Assembly: GCA_018268675.1 (NCBI GenBank)
Contig: JAFDWB010000084.1
Coordinates: forward strand, 289,981-353,980
Direction of reading: 5' to 3'
DNA length: 64,000 nt
DNA from: Actinomycetota bacterium
Lineage (GTDB): Bacteria; Actinomycetota; Thermoleophilia; Solirubrobacterales; 70-9
A program made the position numbers and the translations under genes. Under the pieces are notes generated by a model. It had not been told where the DNA came from. It was given only the letters and a program-made list of their open reading frames with translations, and searched no databases. Every line of letters begins with the position of its first letter. The first letter of the stretch is position 1. Shown in pieces: positions 42,546-51,314 of the stretch.

Positions 42546-43577
42546 CTAGCGCCCTTCGCCGCCGACCTGGGTCGTCACTTTCACGCTCCCGCCCGAGACC
42601 TTCGCGGCCTTCACACCGAAGGTCAGCGTTCCCGGTCGCAGGTGGGACACCTTCAACACCGTGAAGGTGCTGCTCTGCGCCGCGGTGGTCACCTTCAGCT
42701 TCGTCGGCTTGACCCGCTTGGGGCGGGAGAGGGCGACGACCTGGCCATGGGATTTGATCCGCAGGCCGGTGAGCTTGAAGGCATCACCGGGGTTCGCCCA
42801 GGTGAGGGTGACGCGGAGGACGTGGGTCTTGGGACCGATCGTGATGGTGTGGGTCGCGGTCTGGCCCTGGGAGAGTTCGTCGGTGAACTGGCGCGGCGGG
42901 GTCTGGCAGGTGAGCGCGGCGCCGATGCCGTTGACGACGGCCTGCAGCTGGCTCGCGTCTTCGAGGTAGAAGACCTTGCCCCCGGTATCGGCGGCGATTT
43001 TCTTCAGGCGCGCCTTGTCGGCGGGGGCGGTGAGGCCCGAGCCGAAGCCGATCACATAGGTCGGCACGTTGTGCACGAGGTGCGCTTCGTTGTAGGTGCC
43101 TTCGTTGTGCCCGCCGTCGGTGAGGAAGATGCGCGCCTGGGAGGTCGGGTTGTCGGCGTCGGCCTTGGCGAAGGCCGCGTTGTAGTCGGTCGCCCCGTTG
43201 TCGGCGTTGATGTTCGCGCTCAGCGCCGCTTCCATCGCCGCCGAGTTCGGCTGGATCGGCTCCGGCGGGAACAGCGTGTTGGCCGCGGGGATGCCTTCGA
43301 AGACGCCGGGGATCCCTTCGATCCCGGAGCCGAACTCGACCGCGCCGAGCGTCGTCGAGTGCGGCAGGGTCTGGATCAGCAGGTCCATCGCCTGCACGCG
43401 CAGCTTGTTGGGGTCGGTCACGGACATCGAGCCGGAGTCGTCGATGATCGCCTCGATGTTGGTGGCGGGCGCGCACGCGGCGGAGCCGGTCGCGGGCGGC
43501 GCCGCGGACGCGATGTCGGCGATGAAGGCGGCCGCGAGCAGGGCGACCAGGCCGATCGCGATAAGTGCCTTGCGCAT
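42546..43577 (-). CDS. Secreted VWA-domain protein
   Basis: Exported protein of 343 residues: signal peptide at residues 4-26 (ending ASAAP), then a von Willebrand factor A domain (about residues 40-220). The MIDAS motif is 'IIDDSGSMSVTDPNKL' (DxSxS), the Thr is near 'NADNGATDYNAAF' and the Asp at 'RIFLTDGGHNEG'. The C-terminal ~110 residues are a beta-rich domain ('THTITIGPKTHVLRVTLTW'). VWA domains bind metal and partner proteins at surfaces. It converges on the seven-repeat protein with 15 bp between stops; the pair may act together on the cell surface (inference). Confidence 0.85.
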   Translation of the reverse strand: MRKALIAIGLVALLAAAFIADIASAAPPATGSAACAPATNIEAIIDDSGSMSVTDPNKLRVQAMDLLIQTLPHSTTLGAVEFGSGIEGIPGVFEGIPAANTLFPPEPIQPNSAAMEAALSANINADNGATDYNAAFAKADADNPTSQARIFLTDGGHNEGTYNEAHLVHNVPTYVIGFGSGLTAPADKARLKKIAADTGGKVFYLEDASQLQAVVNGIGAALTCQTPPRQFTDELSQGQTATHTITIGPKTHVLRVTLTWANPGDAFKLTGLRIKSHGQVVALSRPKRVKPTKLKVTTAAQSSTFTVLKVSHLRPGTLTFGVKAAKVSGGSVKVTTQVGGEGR

Positions 43578-43612
43578 GATTCCTCCCCGTGAGTGGGTGA
43601 CGAGACGATGGA

Positions 43613-43645
43613 CGACGCTTGTCCTCGATACGAGGACAAGCGTCG
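43613..43645. repeat. 33-bp perfect palindrome in an intergenic region
   Basis: Arms 43613-43627 and 43631-43645 are perfect complements with an ATA loop. It is 32/33 identical to the element inside the methyltransferase gene (12140-12172). It lies in the divergent region between the VWA gene and the ArsR gene, so it is not a terminator of an obvious kind. Confidence 0.85.
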
Positions 43646-43716
43646 GTTGCCCAGCCTATCCGCCGGCCGGGGATCGCGGACGTTTAGCCGAGGCGGCGAT
43701 TTCTCGGGCTGCTACA

Positions 43717-43734
43717 GTTAACCAAGTGGTTAAC
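43717..43734. promoter_or_regulatory. ArsR operator palindrome over the start codon
   Basis: GTTAACC-AAGT-GGTTAAC, a perfect 7+4+7 inverted repeat, includes the GTG start (43726-43728) of the ArsR gene. It should allow direct autorepression of the ArsR-DUF899-AHSA1 operon. Confidence 0.65.
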
Positions 43735-44040
43735 AGTTCGTTCAAGGCGTTGTCCCACCCGATCCGCCGCCAGATCGTCGAACGGCTGGCGGCCGGCCCC
43801 GCCACGGTCGGCGAAGTGACCGGCGACTTCGGCGTCTCCAAGCCCGCGATCTCCAAGCACCTGAAGGTGCTCGAGGAGTCGGGCGTGGTCACCCGCGTCG
43901 TCGACGGCCGCACCCACGTGCTGTCTCTGCGGACCGAGGCGCTCGACGAGGCGACCGAGTGGATGGTCCGCCAGCGCGAGATCTGGACCCGCCTGTTCGA
44001 CGTCGTCGAAGATCATCTGAAGGAGGAGAGCAAGCGATGA
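43726..44040 (+). CDS. ArsR-family regulator
   Basis: Small winged-helix repressor of 104 residues: 'FKALSHPIRRQIVERLAAGP', 'DFGVSKPAISKHLKVLEESG' (recognition helix), then 'TRVVDGRTHVLSLRTEALDE' as the wing. No metal-binding Cys is visible, so it senses something else or none. GTG start inside its palindromic operator. The TGA overlaps the ATG of the DUF899 gene (ATGA). It heads a four-gene operon (43726-45404), the usual ArsR/AHSA1/DUF899 arrangement of actinobacteria. Confidence 0.87.
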   Translation: MVNSSFKALSHPIRRQIVERLAAGPATVGEVTGDFGVSKPAISKHLKVLEESGVVTRVVDGRTHVLSLRTEALDEATEWMVRQREIWTRLFDVVEDHLKEESKR

Positions 44041-44765
44041 ACCTGCCACCCGTCGTATCGGCCGAGGAGTGGAGCGCCGCGCGCGAGAAGCTCCTGGTCA
44101 AAGAGAAGGAAGTGACCCGCGCGCGTGACGCGCTTGCCGCCGAACGCCGGCGGATGCCGCGCCAGGCCGTGACCAAGGAATATCGATTCGAGGGGCCCGA
44201 CGGGCCGCTGAGCCTGCTCGACCTCTTCGAGGGGCGCCGGCAGCTCGTCCTCTACCGCTTCTTCTTCGAGCCCGGCGTCCTCGGCTGGCCGGAGCGCGGC
44301 TGCCGCGGCTGCTCCTTCGGCGCCGACCAGGTCGCCCACCTCGCCCACCTGCACGCTCGCGACACCACCTTCGCCTGGGCTTCCCGGGCGCCGCAGGAGG
44401 ACATCGCCCGCTACCGCGATCACATGGGCTGGGAAGTTCCCTGGTACACGATCACCGACGACTGGGACCTCGACTTCGGCGTCGACGAATGGCACGGGAC
44501 CAACGCCTTCATCCGCGAGGGCGACGACGTCTTCCGCACCTACTTCGTCGACAAGCGCGGCGACGAGCAGCTCGGCAGCACCTGGAGCTACCTCGACATC
44601 ACCGCGCTCGGGCGCCAGGAGATGTGGGAGGACTCGCCCGAGGGCTACCCGCAGACCCAGGCGTATGCGTGGTGGAACTACCACGACAAATACGAGGATG
44701 GCGACGAATTCACGCACGCCCTCTCGGTGGCGACGGCCGGGCAGCGGGGCAAGACCAGTGCCTGA
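44037..44765 (+). CDS. DUF899-family thioredoxin-like protein
   Basis: Protein of 242 residues of the DUF899 family, a thioredoxin-like fold of unknown reaction. Blocks: 'YRFEGPDGPLSLLDLFEGRR', 'GCRGCSFGADQV' (two Cys in CxxC), 'GWEVPWYTITDDWDLDFGVD' and 'GDDVFRTYFVDKRGDEQLGS'. Overlaps the ArsR stop (ATGA) and is overlapped by the AHSA1 gene start, so all are translated together. Likely involved in redox or detoxification; not established. Confidence 0.85.
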   Translation: MNLPPVVSAEEWSAAREKLLVKEKEVTRARDALAAERRRMPRQAVTKEYRFEGPDGPLSLLDLFEGRRQLVLYRFFFEPGVLGWPERGCRGCSFGADQVAHLAHLHARDTTFAWASRAPQEDIARYRDHMGWEVPWYTITDDWDLDFGVDEWHGTNAFIREGDDVFRTYFVDKRGDEQLGSTWSYLDITALGRQEMWEDSPEGYPQTQAYAWWNYHDKYEDGDEFTHALSVATAGQRGKTSA

Positions 44766-45225
44766 GGGGACCGGCACCGAGACGCTGCTGATCGAGCGCA
44801 CCTTCCAGGCGCCGCCCGACGCGGTCTTCGACGCCTGGACCAACACCGAGGTGCTGCGCCGCTGGTTCCACGCGGACCGCGACTGGGACACGACCGAGGC
44901 CGAGGTCGACGTGCGCGTCGGGGGCGTCGTCCGGCTCGCGATGCGGAACACCGACAACGGCGAGGTCTACGGCGCGACCGGCGAGTACACCGAGGTCGAC
45001 CCGCCGACCCGGCTCGCCTTCACCTGGAGCTGGGACGACGGCGCCCGGGACACGCTGATCGAGATCGACTTCGAGCCGGTCGGCGAGGGCGCGACGCGCG
45101 TCCGCTTCACCCACAGCGGCCTCCCCGACGAGCCGTCCAAGGTCAACCACGAAGGCGGCTGGGGTAGGTGCTTCGACAACCTCGACGAGGCGCTCGCCGA
45201 GGCGGGGGCGGGGCGCGCGGGATGA
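44758..45225 (+). CDS. AHSA1/SRPBCC-family protein
   Basis: Protein of 155 residues of the START-like SRPBCC fold: 'IERTFQAPPDAVFDAWTNTE' and 'LRRWFHADRDWDTTEAEVDV' at the N-terminus, and 'LIEIDFEPVGEGATRVRFTH' later, ending with a long helix ('GWGRCFDNLDEALAEAG'). These proteins bind hydrophobic ligands. GTG start, overlapping the DUF899 stop. It is regularly placed downstream of ArsR in actinobacteria; ligand unknown. Confidence 0.85.
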   Translation: MPEGTGTETLLIERTFQAPPDAVFDAWTNTEVLRRWFHADRDWDTTEAEVDVRVGGVVRLAMRNTDNGEVYGATGEYTEVDPPTRLAFTWSWDDGARDTLIEIDFEPVGEGATRVRFTHSGLPDEPSKVNHEGGWGRCFDNLDEALAEAGAGRAG

Positions 45226-45404
45226 CCCCGTTCGCCCACATCGCCGGGATCCCGGTCGAGGAGACGGCGCTCGGCTTCGGCCCGATGCTGCTCGCCGCGG
45301 GCGGCCTGGTGACGCTGAAGATGCGCGAGCGCTGGGGGCGGCTGCGGCGCCGGCGGGGCGGCGGGGCGATGGCGGGCGCGCGCGCGCGCCGGACGCCCCG
45401 TTGA
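45222..45404 (+). CDS. Small hypothetical membrane protein, 60 aa
   Basis: Not recognised. Residues ~10-33 contain a Gly/Leu/Ala-rich hydrophobic stretch ('GFGPMLLAAGGLVTLKM') followed by a strongly basic Arg-rich tail, so it may be a single-pass membrane or nucleic-acid-associated peptide. The ATG overlaps the AHSA1 stop (ATGA), which supports translation. It ends the ArsR operon. Confidence 0.5.
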   Translation: MTPFAHIAGIPVEETALGFGPMLLAAGGLVTLKMRERWGRLRRRRGGGAMAGARARRTPR

Positions 45405-45435
45405 CCGGCGGGGCGCGGCGCCGTAATCTCCCGGC

Positions 45436-45876
45436 GTGCTCCGCCGCCCCGCCTTCGCCCTCCTCGCGCTCGCGTCGCTGCTGGTCGCGGTGAGCGCGGT
45501 CGGGGTCGCAAGCGGCGCGGCGCCGAAGAAGGTCTACGTCGAGAGCGACGTCGTCGGCCAGGAACTGGTCTACCGTCCGCACTCGATCGGGCTCGCCGCC
45601 GACGGCACCTTCGCCCTCACCGGGATCAAGTACTCGAGCTACGGCGGCCCGACCGCCACCGCGACCTCGCGCGCCTACGTCCGTGGCTGCACGCCGAACT
45701 GCGCCGAAGGCAAGGTCTACCGCCCCACCGCCCGCCTGCGCCTCGAAAGCCTGGCCCAGTGCCGCGGCAAGACGATCTACTCGAAGCTCCACTACACCCT
45801 CCAAGGATCGCTCCCCGCGGGCTTCCGCCGCCAGGGCACCGAGGAACTGGTCCCGCTCGGCCCGAAGGGCTGCTGA
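45436..45876 (+). CDS. Secreted hypothetical protein, 146 aa
   Basis: Not recognised. The N-terminal signal peptide (residues 5-27, ending ASGA) is followed by a beta-rich mature part with two Cys pairs ('RGCTPNCAEGKVY', 'LAQCRGKTIY' and the final Cys). The C-terminus ends 'GPKGC'. It looks like a small exported domain; no catalytic pattern. GTG start with the signal sequence directly after. Position between the ArsR operon and HU gives no functional clue. Confidence 0.7.
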   Translation: MLRRPAFALLALASLLVAVSAVGVASGAAPKKVYVESDVVGQELVYRPHSIGLAADGTFALTGIKYSSYGGPTATATSRAYVRGCTPNCAEGKVYRPTARLRLESLAQCRGKTIYSKLHYTLQGSLPAGFRRQGTEELVPLGPKGC

Positions 45877-45995
45877 GCGCCTTCGAGAGGCCCTCAGGCC
45901 CGCCGCGCCGGGAAAACGACCTACGGCGCGGCTACGGTCCCGGGATGACAAGTCCGCATGGGAAAGCGGAGTACCGAGAGGTTCGGAGGTGATCG

Positions 45996-46277
45996 ATGGC
46001 ACTCGTAGGCAAGGATGAGTTGATCCGTGACGTCGCCGAGAGAAGCGGGCTCGGCGTGGGCGACGCGAAGCGCGCGGTGGAGGCGACGCTCAAGGCAATC
46101 GAGGATCAGATGGGCGCAGGCAACGAAGTGAGGCTGACCGGCTTCGGCAAGTTCTCGGTCTCACACCGCGAGGCCCGCATGGGCCGCAACCCCCAGACCG
46201 GCGAGACGATGCAGATCGCCGCGAAGACGGTGCCGAGGTTCAGCGCGGGCGCCGAGCTGAAGAAGGCGGTCGAGTAG
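45996..46277 (+). CDS. hup: DNA-binding protein HU
   Basis: Nucleoid protein of 93 residues that bends DNA as a dimer. Standard features: helical N-terminus ('MALVGKDELIRDVAERSG'), 'VRLTGFGKFSVSHREARMGR', and the DNA-binding arm 'NPQTGETMQIAAKTVPRF'. Strong ribosome site (GGAGGTGA, 4-base spacing) before ATG. A good terminator hairpin follows (46300-46350), and the gene stands alone, consistent with high-level expression. Confidence 0.95.
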   Translation: MALVGKDELIRDVAERSGLGVGDAKRAVEATLKAIEDQMGAGNEVRLTGFGKFSVSHREARMGRNPQTGETMQIAAKTVPRFSAGAELKKAVE

Positions 46278-46299
46278 CGCGGCCGCCGCGCCGGCCCCA

Positions 46300-46350
46300 G
46301 GGCGCGTTCGCACTTTCCCGCGCTATCCGCGGGTTTCTGCGAACGCGCCC
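46300..46350 (+). terminator. Terminator after HU
   Basis: Nested stem: outer arms 46300-46312 and 46338-46350 (13 bp, GTTCGCA core) and inner arms 46317-46322 and 46328-46333 (CCCGCG). It lies 22 bp after the HU stop. No long U-run, as is usual for GC-rich actinobacteria. Confidence 0.65.
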
Positions 46351-46448
46351 CGAGTCGGCCCGCTCTGGGCCGATCGGGGACGTGAACGTTCCCGTTCAAA
46401 CGGGCGCGCCCGAGGCCCGCGCCCGCGCTCCCTCCCTAGCCTTTGGGG

Positions 46449-46688
46449 ATGGCAGCCCTCCAGTTCTGGATCCGCGGCGACCTCGGGGCCGAGCAACTCG
46501 ACCGCCTCACCGAGATCGGCGCCCGTGCCGTCCCGATGTCCCGCAACGGTAACGGCGACGACCGCCGCCGCGCCGCCTGGACGATGATCGAGGCCCGCCC
46601 CGGCGAGCCCGAGGCCGAGCGCGCCCGCCTCGCCGCCGCCCTCGGCACCGAGCCCGACGAGCTCACCGGGCCTTACGCGTTTCACTGA
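46449..46688 (+). CDS. Hypothetical protein, 79 aa
   Basis: Not recognised. The sequence starts 'MAALQFWIRGDLGAEQLDRL' and is charged overall, with two probable helices and a short C-terminal region ending 'LTGPYAFH'. ATG at 46449 fits a GGGG-containing leader better than TTG six bases upstream. Codon usage is typical of the chromosome. It is isolated between the HU terminator and a minus-strand gene. Confidence 0.5.
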   Translation: MAALQFWIRGDLGAEQLDRLTEIGARAVPMSRNGNGDDRRRAAWTMIEARPGEPEAERARLAAALGTEPDELTGPYAFH

Positions 46689-46720
46689 GCCTTACCCGGG
46701 CACCCCCCCGCGATGATCGC

Positions 46721-47593
46721 CTAGCGCTGGTAAGCCTGCTTGGTCCTGTAGAGGAAGATGCGGTGGAGCTTGACCTTCGCCGTGCCGGTGACGCCGTGGG
46801 TGCAGCTTTCCATTTCTTCGCTGGTCAGCGGGCAGGTCGTGCTGCCCGAGACCGGCGTGTCGAGGTTGACCTTGAACCGCACCGTTTCGGCGTGCTGGAG
46901 GCGGTGGAACTCTTCCCCGGCGCCGGTGCTGATCGTCACTTCGGGGAAGTTTTCGTTGAGGTCGGCGGGGTAGAGCCTGCCCGCTTCGGAGAGCATCGCC
47001 GTCATCAGCTGGGTGCCGTCGGCGACGGCGCACGAGCCGTCCGGGGTGTTGACCCCGAGGACGCTGATCGTCCACGAGCGCGGGAGGAATCCGTTGTCCT
47101 GGGCGACCACCGTCTCCACGATCGAGCTCGGCAGCGGGATCAGTTCCCAATGGCACGACCCCGAGATCGCGTGGCACGCGTCGTTTTCGCCTTCGGCGAC
47201 CGTGTACTGGGTGTCCAAGGTCGAGTGGTCGTGCTCGACTTTTCCTTTCGTGGTGACCGTGGGCTTCACCGTGAGCCGGCCGGCCGCGGCGCCGAGTTCC
47301 TTCGCGGTGGCGACCGGCACGGTGATGTGGCTGAAGTAGAGGGTGCGCTGGAAGTGGAGCGTGTCGCGAGCGCCGCCGGAGATGTTGACTTCGTGCCCGT
47401 CCGCGGTCACCCCGCACCGTTCGAAGCCGGTGTCCGCGTAGGTGTAGGTGCCGTCGTATTCGATCGTCGCCTGGATCTCCGCGGCGTAAGGGAATTCCTT
47501 CGGCAGGACCGAGCTGTGCTTGGCGGCGGCCGAGCCGGCGACGACGGCCAACAGCGCCGCCGCGGCGACCGTGATCAGGACGAGAACCTTCAC
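46721..47593 (-). CDS. Secreted hypothetical protein, 290 aa
   Basis: Not recognised. Signal peptide at residues 3-24 (ending GSAAA). The mature part is beta-rich with several Cys ('FERCGVTADGHE', 'NDACHAISGSCHWE', 'STTCPLTSEEMESCTH'), suggesting disulfide bonds. It has a run of repeated 'VSGSTTC'/'DGSCAV' style turns but no catalytic motif. ATG start at 47593. It faces the methyltransferase gene across 186 bp. Confidence 0.6.
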   Translation of the reverse strand: MKVLVLITVAAAALLAVVAGSAAAKHSSVLPKEFPYAAEIQATIEYDGTYTYADTGFERCGVTADGHEVNISGGARDTLHFQRTLYFSHITVPVATAKELGAAAGRLTVKPTVTTKGKVEHDHSTLDTQYTVAEGENDACHAISGSCHWELIPLPSSIVETVVAQDNGFLPRSWTISVLGVNTPDGSCAVADGTQLMTAMLSEAGRLYPADLNENFPEVTISTGAGEEFHRLQHAETVRFKVNLDTPVSGSTTCPLTSEEMESCTHGVTGTAKVKLHRIFLYRTKQAYQR

Positions 47594-47700
47594 CGCGGCG
47601 ATCCTCTCCCGCCGCCCCCGCCGCGGTCAACCGAAAACTCGGTACCCGCCCTCCGAGGGGTGACCAAGGAATGAATCCGGTGAGAGAGCGGTAGGGCGTC

Positions 47701-47729
47701 TTGACGGCGCTCTGCGCCTCGGTTCTACT
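47701..47729 (+). promoter_or_regulatory. Candidate promoter of the methyltransferase gene
   Basis: TTGACG (47701-47706), a 17-base spacer, then TCTACT (47724-47729), 50 bp before the ATG. It has four of six matches to the -10 and good spacing, so it is only a candidate. Confidence 0.35.
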
Positions 47730-47779
47730 CGCGTTGAGCAGGGATCTCAATCTAAAACTGCATAGACCGCCTGGAGGCG

Positions 47780-48844
47780 ATGACGATGGCCGCGACCGAG
47801 ATCGACCCTGAGAAGCTCGAAGCATTCATGGGCCAGGCGGTGACCGACATGGGGGCGGTGATCAGCGCGCCGCTCTTCGTGATCGGCGAGCGCCTCGGCC
47901 TCTACAAGGCGATGGCCGGCGCCGGGCCCCTCACCTCGGCAGAGGTCGCGGAGCGCGCCGGGGTCGCGGAGCGCTCGGTGCGCGAGTGGCTGCGCAACCA
48001 GGCGGCGGGCGGCTACGTCACCTACGACGCCGCCACCGACACCTACGAGCTGCCGCCGGAGCAGGCGCTGGCGCTGGCCGACGAGGAAAGCCCCTTCTAC
48101 CTCCTCGGCGCCTACGAGCTGATCGCCTCCCTCTACGCCGACGAGGACAAGATCGCCGCCGCCTTCAAGAGCGGCGACGGGATGGGCTGGCATGAGCACG
48201 ACCACCGCCTGTTCCACGGCACCGAGCGCTTCTTCCGCCCCGGCTACCGAGGCCACCTCGTCGCCGAGTGGATCCCGGCGCTCGACGGGGTCGAGGAGAA
48301 GCTCCTCGAGGGGGCGAAGGTGGCCGACGTCGGCTGCGGCCACGGCGCCTCCACCGTGCTCATGGCCGAAGCCTTCCCCCACTCCGACTTCCACGGCTTC
48401 GATTATCACCCGGCCTCGATCGAGCGGGCCCGCGAGGCGGCCGCCGACCTCGACAACGCCCACTTCGACGTCGCCACCGCGAAGGACTACCCGGGCACCG
48501 ACTACGACCTCGTCGCCGTCTTCGACTGCCTCCACGACATGGGCGACCCGGTCGGCGCCTCCGCCCACATCCACGACTCCCTGGCCTCCGACGGCGCCTG
48601 GCTGATCGTCGAGCCCTTCGCGGGCGACCGCGTCGAGGACAACCTGAACCCGGTCGGTCGCGTCTTCTACGGCGCCTCCACGGTGATCTGCACCCCCGCC
48701 TCACTCGACCAGGAGGTCGGCCTTGCCCTCGGCGCTCAAGCCGGCCAGGAGCGCCTGACCGAGGTGATCACCGAGGGCGGCTTCAAGGAGGTGCGCCGGG
48801 CGACTGAGACGCCGTTCAACCTGATCCTCGAAGCGAGGCCGTAA
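47780..48844 (+). CDS. SAM-dependent methyltransferase with winged-helix N-terminus
   Basis: Protein of 354 residues. Residues ~35-90 form a winged-helix dimerisation domain ('LTSAEVAERAGVAERSVREW'), as in O-methyltransferases and rebeccamycin-type enzymes. Residues ~165-350 are a Rossmann methyltransferase with SAM motif 'VADVGCGHGASTVLMAE', 'FHGFDYHPASIERARE' and 'DLVAVFDCLHDMGDPVGASA'. The likely substrate is a small molecule. No regulator adjoins it. A candidate promoter lies at 47701-47729. Confidence 0.85.
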   Translation: MTMAATEIDPEKLEAFMGQAVTDMGAVISAPLFVIGERLGLYKAMAGAGPLTSAEVAERAGVAERSVREWLRNQAAGGYVTYDAATDTYELPPEQALALADEESPFYLLGAYELIASLYADEDKIAAAFKSGDGMGWHEHDHRLFHGTERFFRPGYRGHLVAEWIPALDGVEEKLLEGAKVADVGCGHGASTVLMAEAFPHSDFHGFDYHPASIERAREAAADLDNAHFDVATAKDYPGTDYDLVAVFDCLHDMGDPVGASAHIHDSLASDGAWLIVEPFAGDRVEDNLNPVGRVFYGASTVICTPASLDQEVGLALGAQAGQERLTEVITEGGFKEVRRATETPFNLILEARP

Positions 48845-48867
48845 GGGCGGCGGGGACGCCGCCGGTT

Positions 48868-49533
48868 TCAGCGCAGCAGCGGCAGCACGCAGCGGAACTG
48901 CTTCGGGTCGATCTGGTTGTCGAGGTTGACCACCCCGGTGCTGGACACGGTCACACCGGTGTAGTTGTCGGCCGCGGTGACCGTGTTGATGCTCGAGGAC
49001 CACTCGTCCCCGGCGCTCAGCGTCACCCCCGAGGTGAGCGCGAAAGCGCGCAGATCGAGCGCGTCGGGCAGCGAGCCGCCGGCCCCGGTGCACGCCTGAG
49101 CGGCGAGCGGCTGGGTCGCCGCGGGGCGCGCCGCGGTCTCCCAGCAGGCGCCGGCGAAGGGTATCGTGCCGCCCGGGCAGCCGGCGGTGTGACCGTCGAC
49201 CGCGTTCGCGTTGGCGGCCGTCGTGGCGCTGGTCGCGGTGGTCGCGCTGGTCGCCGTGTTGGCCGTGGTCGCGACCTTGGCCGTGTCGGCGCTCTTGGCG
49301 CTCGGGACCTGACCGAGAGTCGACGCGTTCACCTGCGTGCCGGTCACCGTCCCCGGCTTCAGCCGATTGCCGGGCATCGACTTCGGCGTCACCCTGTTGC
49401 CGGGCAGCGACTTCACCTTGATCGTCGCGCCACTGATCTTCGTCCCCGCGTACACGGTGCCGGCCATCGCCATCACCAACGCGATCACCGCCACCACCAT
49501 CGCCCCCGAGGGGCGACCGATCTTCCTCGGCAT
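48868..49533 (-). CDS. Secreted protein of the RPSxAMVVAVIAL type
   Basis: Exported protein of 221 residues. The N-terminus 'MPRKIGRPSGAMVVAVIALV' is an unusual signal sequence found in many Thermoleophilia secreted proteins. The mature part has a Gly/Asn/Thr repeat-like region ('LPGNRVTPKSMPGNRLKPG'), then an Ala/Thr-rich stretch ('TANTATSATTATSATTAA') and a C-terminal ~90-residue domain with paired Cys. It may be a surface or matrix protein. It supports the inferred order-level placement. ATG chosen because it begins the signal. Confidence 0.7.
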   Translation of the reverse strand: MPRKIGRPSGAMVVAVIALVMAMAGTVYAGTKISGATIKVKSLPGNRVTPKSMPGNRLKPGTVTGTQVNASTLGQVPSAKSADTAKVATTANTATSATTATSATTAANANAVDGHTAGCPGGTIPFAGACWETAARPAATQPLAAQACTGAGGSLPDALDLRAFALTSGVTLSAGDEWSSSINTVTAADNYTGVTVSSTGVVNLDNQIDPKQFRCVLPLLR

Positions 49534-49541
49534 GTCGTCTC

Positions 49542-51314
49542 CTATCGGTTCAGAGTGTCGGGCACACAGCATCCTCCTCCGCGGACCCGACGGCGCGGGC
49601 GACGGGTGTCAGCCGGTTCTCCCGGGCGCCGAGTCGACGATCGCGGCGCCCAGGAGGCGGTTTCGCGGAAGACGGTGCCGTCGGGCACCTGAGGCCAGCC
49701 GGCGGGCTTAGCGGCGAAGATCACTTCGGCCTGGGCGAGGATCTGCGAGGTCCGCGGGTCGAAGATGAAGCGGCGGCCGAAGCCCGGTGCCCTGGTCCAG
49801 GCGATCGCGTCGCCCCGACGGCCGGCGGCATCGATGACGTTTCGTTCGAAACCGATGCCCGGGATTTCGGCCAGCGCACCGAAGGCGGCCGCGCGGAGGG
49901 CAGGGTCGGCGAGCGGTTCGCCGAGGATTTCGAGCAGCCTTTCGACCGTCGCGCCACCCCTCGCCGAGGTGGCCGGCGACGGAGCGAGGGGCGAGCCGGT
50001 GGGGCGCCGGTGTTCGATCTGCAGGCGCAGGGCTTCGGGTTCGGTCGGGAGTCGGGAGAGCCTCGCCAGGTAGGTGAATTCGTGCCGGCCGCGGAAGGAG
50101 GTCGAGCGGTACTCCTTCCGCAGCCGGCCCGATTCGCCGCCCGAGACGTGGTGTTCGGCGGGATCGAAGGCCCAGGGCGGCGGCGAACCCGCCTCTTCCC
50201 ACCGACGCTGGTCGGCGGGCGAGAGGAATTCGACCTCGCCGAGGGTTTCGCGGACCTGCTCCTTCCCGTCGGGGGCCGTCCAGACCTGCTTCGTCACCGG
50301 GACGAGGGCGTAGCGCCCGCACGGATCGTTGGTCGGCACGAAGTACCTGGGGTGCGCCTTCGAACCCTTCCCGTCGCCTTTCGGCAGCCAGGCCTGCAGC
50401 TCGACCGTCTTCGTCCTCTCGGCGAGGAACTGGCCGGGTCGCGGGGCTTCGACCTGGGTGTCGGCGCGCGCGGCGGCGGCGGCGGCGCGATGCAGGTCGG
50501 CGACGACGGCGGCGCGTCCCAGGGTGCTGTCGCCGTGGGGATGGAACGCCGGCCCGCCCTCCGCGTTCAGGCCGAAGGCGCCGTTGCCGCTGGGCGGCGC
50601 GGGGACCGGCCTGCAGGGTTCGACCGGGCCCGCGGCGATCCCCAGCTTGGTGAGGCTGCCCCCTTCCGGGTCGCCGCCGTAGGGCACCGGCGCGCCGGAG
50701 ATGACGACGCTCTGCCCGGGGCGGAACGCGTCCGGATTGAGGGTCAGGTTGGCCCTCGATTCTCGATATTCGCGGGCGGAGATTTCGCCCCGACGGTATT
50801 CACCGAAGCGCTGGCGCCAGCTCTTGGTGCCGGCGACGGCGATCGTGATCCCGCCGGCGCCGGGACCGCCCATCGTCATCCCGCCGAGGGTGCCGCCGCC
50901 GGGGATGTGGAGGACCGATGGCTTGTAGTGGGGTTCGCGGCAGACCATCCCGGCGTCCAGCCAGCTCACCTGCGCGCGGATCCCGGCTTCCTTCAACGCC
51001 GCTTCGAGGCCGGCGGCATCTTCGAGGCGGTAGATCTTGATCGTCACGCCGCCGCCGGGCTGCGGTTCGACCGCGAAGGCCGTGGAGCCGTCGCCGTCAC
51101 CGGCGCGGGCGACGATCGCGGTGACGATCGCGACCAGCGCGAGCGCGCCGACGAGCGCCAGCCGCGGACCGCGCCGGCGCCAGATCGGCGGACCGGCCGC
51201 GCCTGCCGCCACCTCGCGCCGCGACGCGGCATCGCCGCGCGCCGCGACGAGCGCCTTCAGGTGAGCGAGGAGGCGGCTCTCGAAATCGTCGCCTCGACCC
51301 GATTGTCGGTTCAC
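49542..51314 (-). CDS. Single-pass membrane protein next to ECF sigma factor, 590 aa
   Basis: Resembles the actinobacterial CU044_5270-like partner proteins encoded after ECF sigma factors. N-terminal ~50 residues are cytoplasmic, then one membrane helix (residues ~52-68, 'ALVGALALVAIVTAIVARA') and a large exported part. Exported region: proline/glycine-rich blocks ('GTLGGMTMGGPGAGGITIAV') and a C-terminal segment ('FGALAEIPGIGFERNVIDAA', 'IFDPRTSQILAQAEVIF'). GTG start overlaps the sigma stop (GTGA), so the two are co-translated. It may be an anti-sigma or a surface effector of the regulon; not shown. The C-terminus is unusually basic and Cys-containing. Confidence 0.65.
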   Translation of the reverse strand: MNRQSGRGDDFESRLLAHLKALVAARGDAASRREVAAGAAGPPIWRRRGPRLALVGALALVAIVTAIVARAGDGDGSTAFAVEPQPGGGVTIKIYRLEDAAGLEAALKEAGIRAQVSWLDAGMVCREPHYKPSVLHIPGGGTLGGMTMGGPGAGGITIAVAGTKSWRQRFGEYRRGEISAREYRESRANLTLNPDAFRPGQSVVISGAPVPYGGDPEGGSLTKLGIAAGPVEPCRPVPAPPSGNGAFGLNAEGGPAFHPHGDSTLGRAAVVADLHRAAAAAARADTQVEAPRPGQFLAERTKTVELQAWLPKGDGKGSKAHPRYFVPTNDPCGRYALVPVTKQVWTAPDGKEQVRETLGEVEFLSPADQRRWEEAGSPPPWAFDPAEHHVSGGESGRLRKEYRSTSFRGRHEFTYLARLSRLPTEPEALRLQIEHRRPTGSPLAPSPATSARGGATVERLLEILGEPLADPALRAAAFGALAEIPGIGFERNVIDAAGRRGDAIAWTRAPGFGRRFIFDPRTSQILAQAEVIFAAKPAGWPQVPDGTVFRETASWAPRSSTRRPGEPADTRRPRRRVRGGGCCVPDTLNR